DNA of 64,000 nt, taken from positions 287,731-351,730 of the forward strand of contig NZ_LMIJ01000010.1 of NCBI RefSeq assembly GCF_001428665.1. Direction: 5' to 3'. The notes under the pieces were generated by a model. The model had not been told where the DNA came from. It saw nothing but the letters and a program-made list of their open reading frames with translations, and did no database searches. The translations under genes and the position numbers were made by a program. Every line of letters begins with the position of its first letter. The stretch's first letter is position 1. Shown piece after piece: positions 63,616 to 64,000 of the stretch. Origin of the DNA: Acidovorax sp. Root219. Lineage in GTDB: Bacteria; Pseudomonadota; Gammaproteobacteria; Burkholderiales; Burkholderiaceae_C.

Positions 63616-64000
63616 ATGAGCACCGATTCCGACGCCGTCCTGATCTCGCCCACCCAATTGCAGGCCCTGCAGGCCGCAGAGCCCGTCGTCCTGATCGACA
63701 CCCGCGACGCCGACACCTATGCCCTGGGCCACATCCCGGGTGCGGTGAACCTGCGCGAGACCTTCACCTTCCTGGCCACCTCCAGCCCCGAAGGCCTGCA
63801 GGAACTCAAGGACACCTTTGCCGCGCACCTGGGGGCCATCGGCCTGTCGGGCGCCGAGACTGCGGTGTTCTACGAAGACGCCCTGAACAGCGGCTACGGC
63901 CAGTCCTGCCGCGGCTACTACCTGCTGACCTGGCTGGGCTACCCCAAGGTCAAGGTGCTCAATGGCGGCTACTCGGCCTGGAAGGCGGCCGAGCTGCCCG
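63616..64000 (+). CDS. Rhodanese-type sulfurtransferase, 3' end outside the window
   Basis: The first 128 codons of a rhodanese-domain protein. VVLIDTRDADTYALGHIPGA (about residues 24-43) is the family's first motif, and YGQSCRGYYLLTWLGYPKVK (about 95-114) follows, with the LNGGYSAWKAA motif (about 116-126). The loop that would carry the catalytic Cys of the C-terminal domain lies beyond the window. Two-domain thiosulfate sulfurtransferases move sulfur to cyanide or thiols. Control by sigma-54 and the adjacent activator is likely. Confidence 0.8.
   Translation, partial: MSTDSDAVLISPTQLQALQAAEPVVLIDTRDADTYALGHIPGAVNLRETFTFLATSSPEGLQELKDTFAAHLGAIGLSGAETAVFYEDALNSGYGQSCRGYYLLTWLGYPKVKVLNGGYSAWKAAELP

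Overview
The window looks like a chromosomal segment of a high-GC betaproteobacterium, most probably family Comamonadaceae (Acidovorax or a close relative). The evidence is the strong G/C bias at third codon positions, the gene content (TauD-type oxygenases, EutBC, a PurT formyltransferase, a DbpA helicase, NIPSNAP and DUF2905 proteins) and the tight ATGA-type overlaps. This placement is inferred from gene types and composition, not from a database search. I see no integrase, transposase, phage gene, CRISPR array or replication origin. It reads as core genome with several accessory operons.

Region by region: 0-3.1 kb holds a GST, a NIPSNAP protein and the CCA-adding enzyme. 3.1-6.9 kb is a divergent ECF sigma/anti-sigma (SigF/NrsF) and bufferin operon (bufA1-bufB-bufC-doxX); both sides have a GTAACC-N16-CGAA promoter. 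6.9-11.8 kb has trxC and a trehalose operon (otsB, a GH15 glycosidase, otsA). 11.8-23.6 kb is a nitrogen/sulfur scavenging block: a sulfonate-type ABC transporter with a TauD oxygenase on the minus strand, divergent eutBC behind a sigma-54 promoter, then a second TauD-like oxygenase with a complete sugar/polyol-type ABC transporter. 23.6-26.6 kb has a MidA methyltransferase, folM-like and folB genes and an HNH nuclease. 26.6-28.1 kb carries a tRNA-Gln, two degenerate tRNA-like sequences, a boxA-like leader and a small promoter-to-terminator unit.

28.1-40 kb is mostly housekeeping (ttcA, ruvB, ruvA, phoH, ybeY, two histidine phosphatases, a DSD1-type PLP enzyme). It also contains a sterol-desaturase/lysoplasmalogenase fusion and an alpha-carbonic-anhydrase-fold protein that has lost its zinc ligands. 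40-43.7 kb has an exported RCC1-repeat protein and an AEC transporter. 43.9-47.9 kb is an unusual four-gene chemosensory module (membrane sensor fused to a CheA-like kinase, MCP-like fragment, CheX-like protein, CheY). 47.9-54.3 kb has dtd, a cation efflux protein, a two-component system followed by an exported HbpS/GlcG-like protein, an exported ankyrin protein and dbpA. 54.4-59.3 kb has c-di-GMP enzymes around amn. 59.5-64 kb has a NodI-like ATPase without its permease, purT, a sigma-54 activator, and a sulfurtransferase (cut by the window end) behind a sigma-54 promoter and a 25-bp palindrome.

The strongest points for a second look are the paired SigF promoters over the bufferin operon, the zinc-less carbonic anhydrase homologue, the ether-lipid-type fusion, the stripped-down chemosensory cluster, the two-component system with an HbpS-like protein, and the tRNA-Gln cluster with two broken tRNA-like partners.
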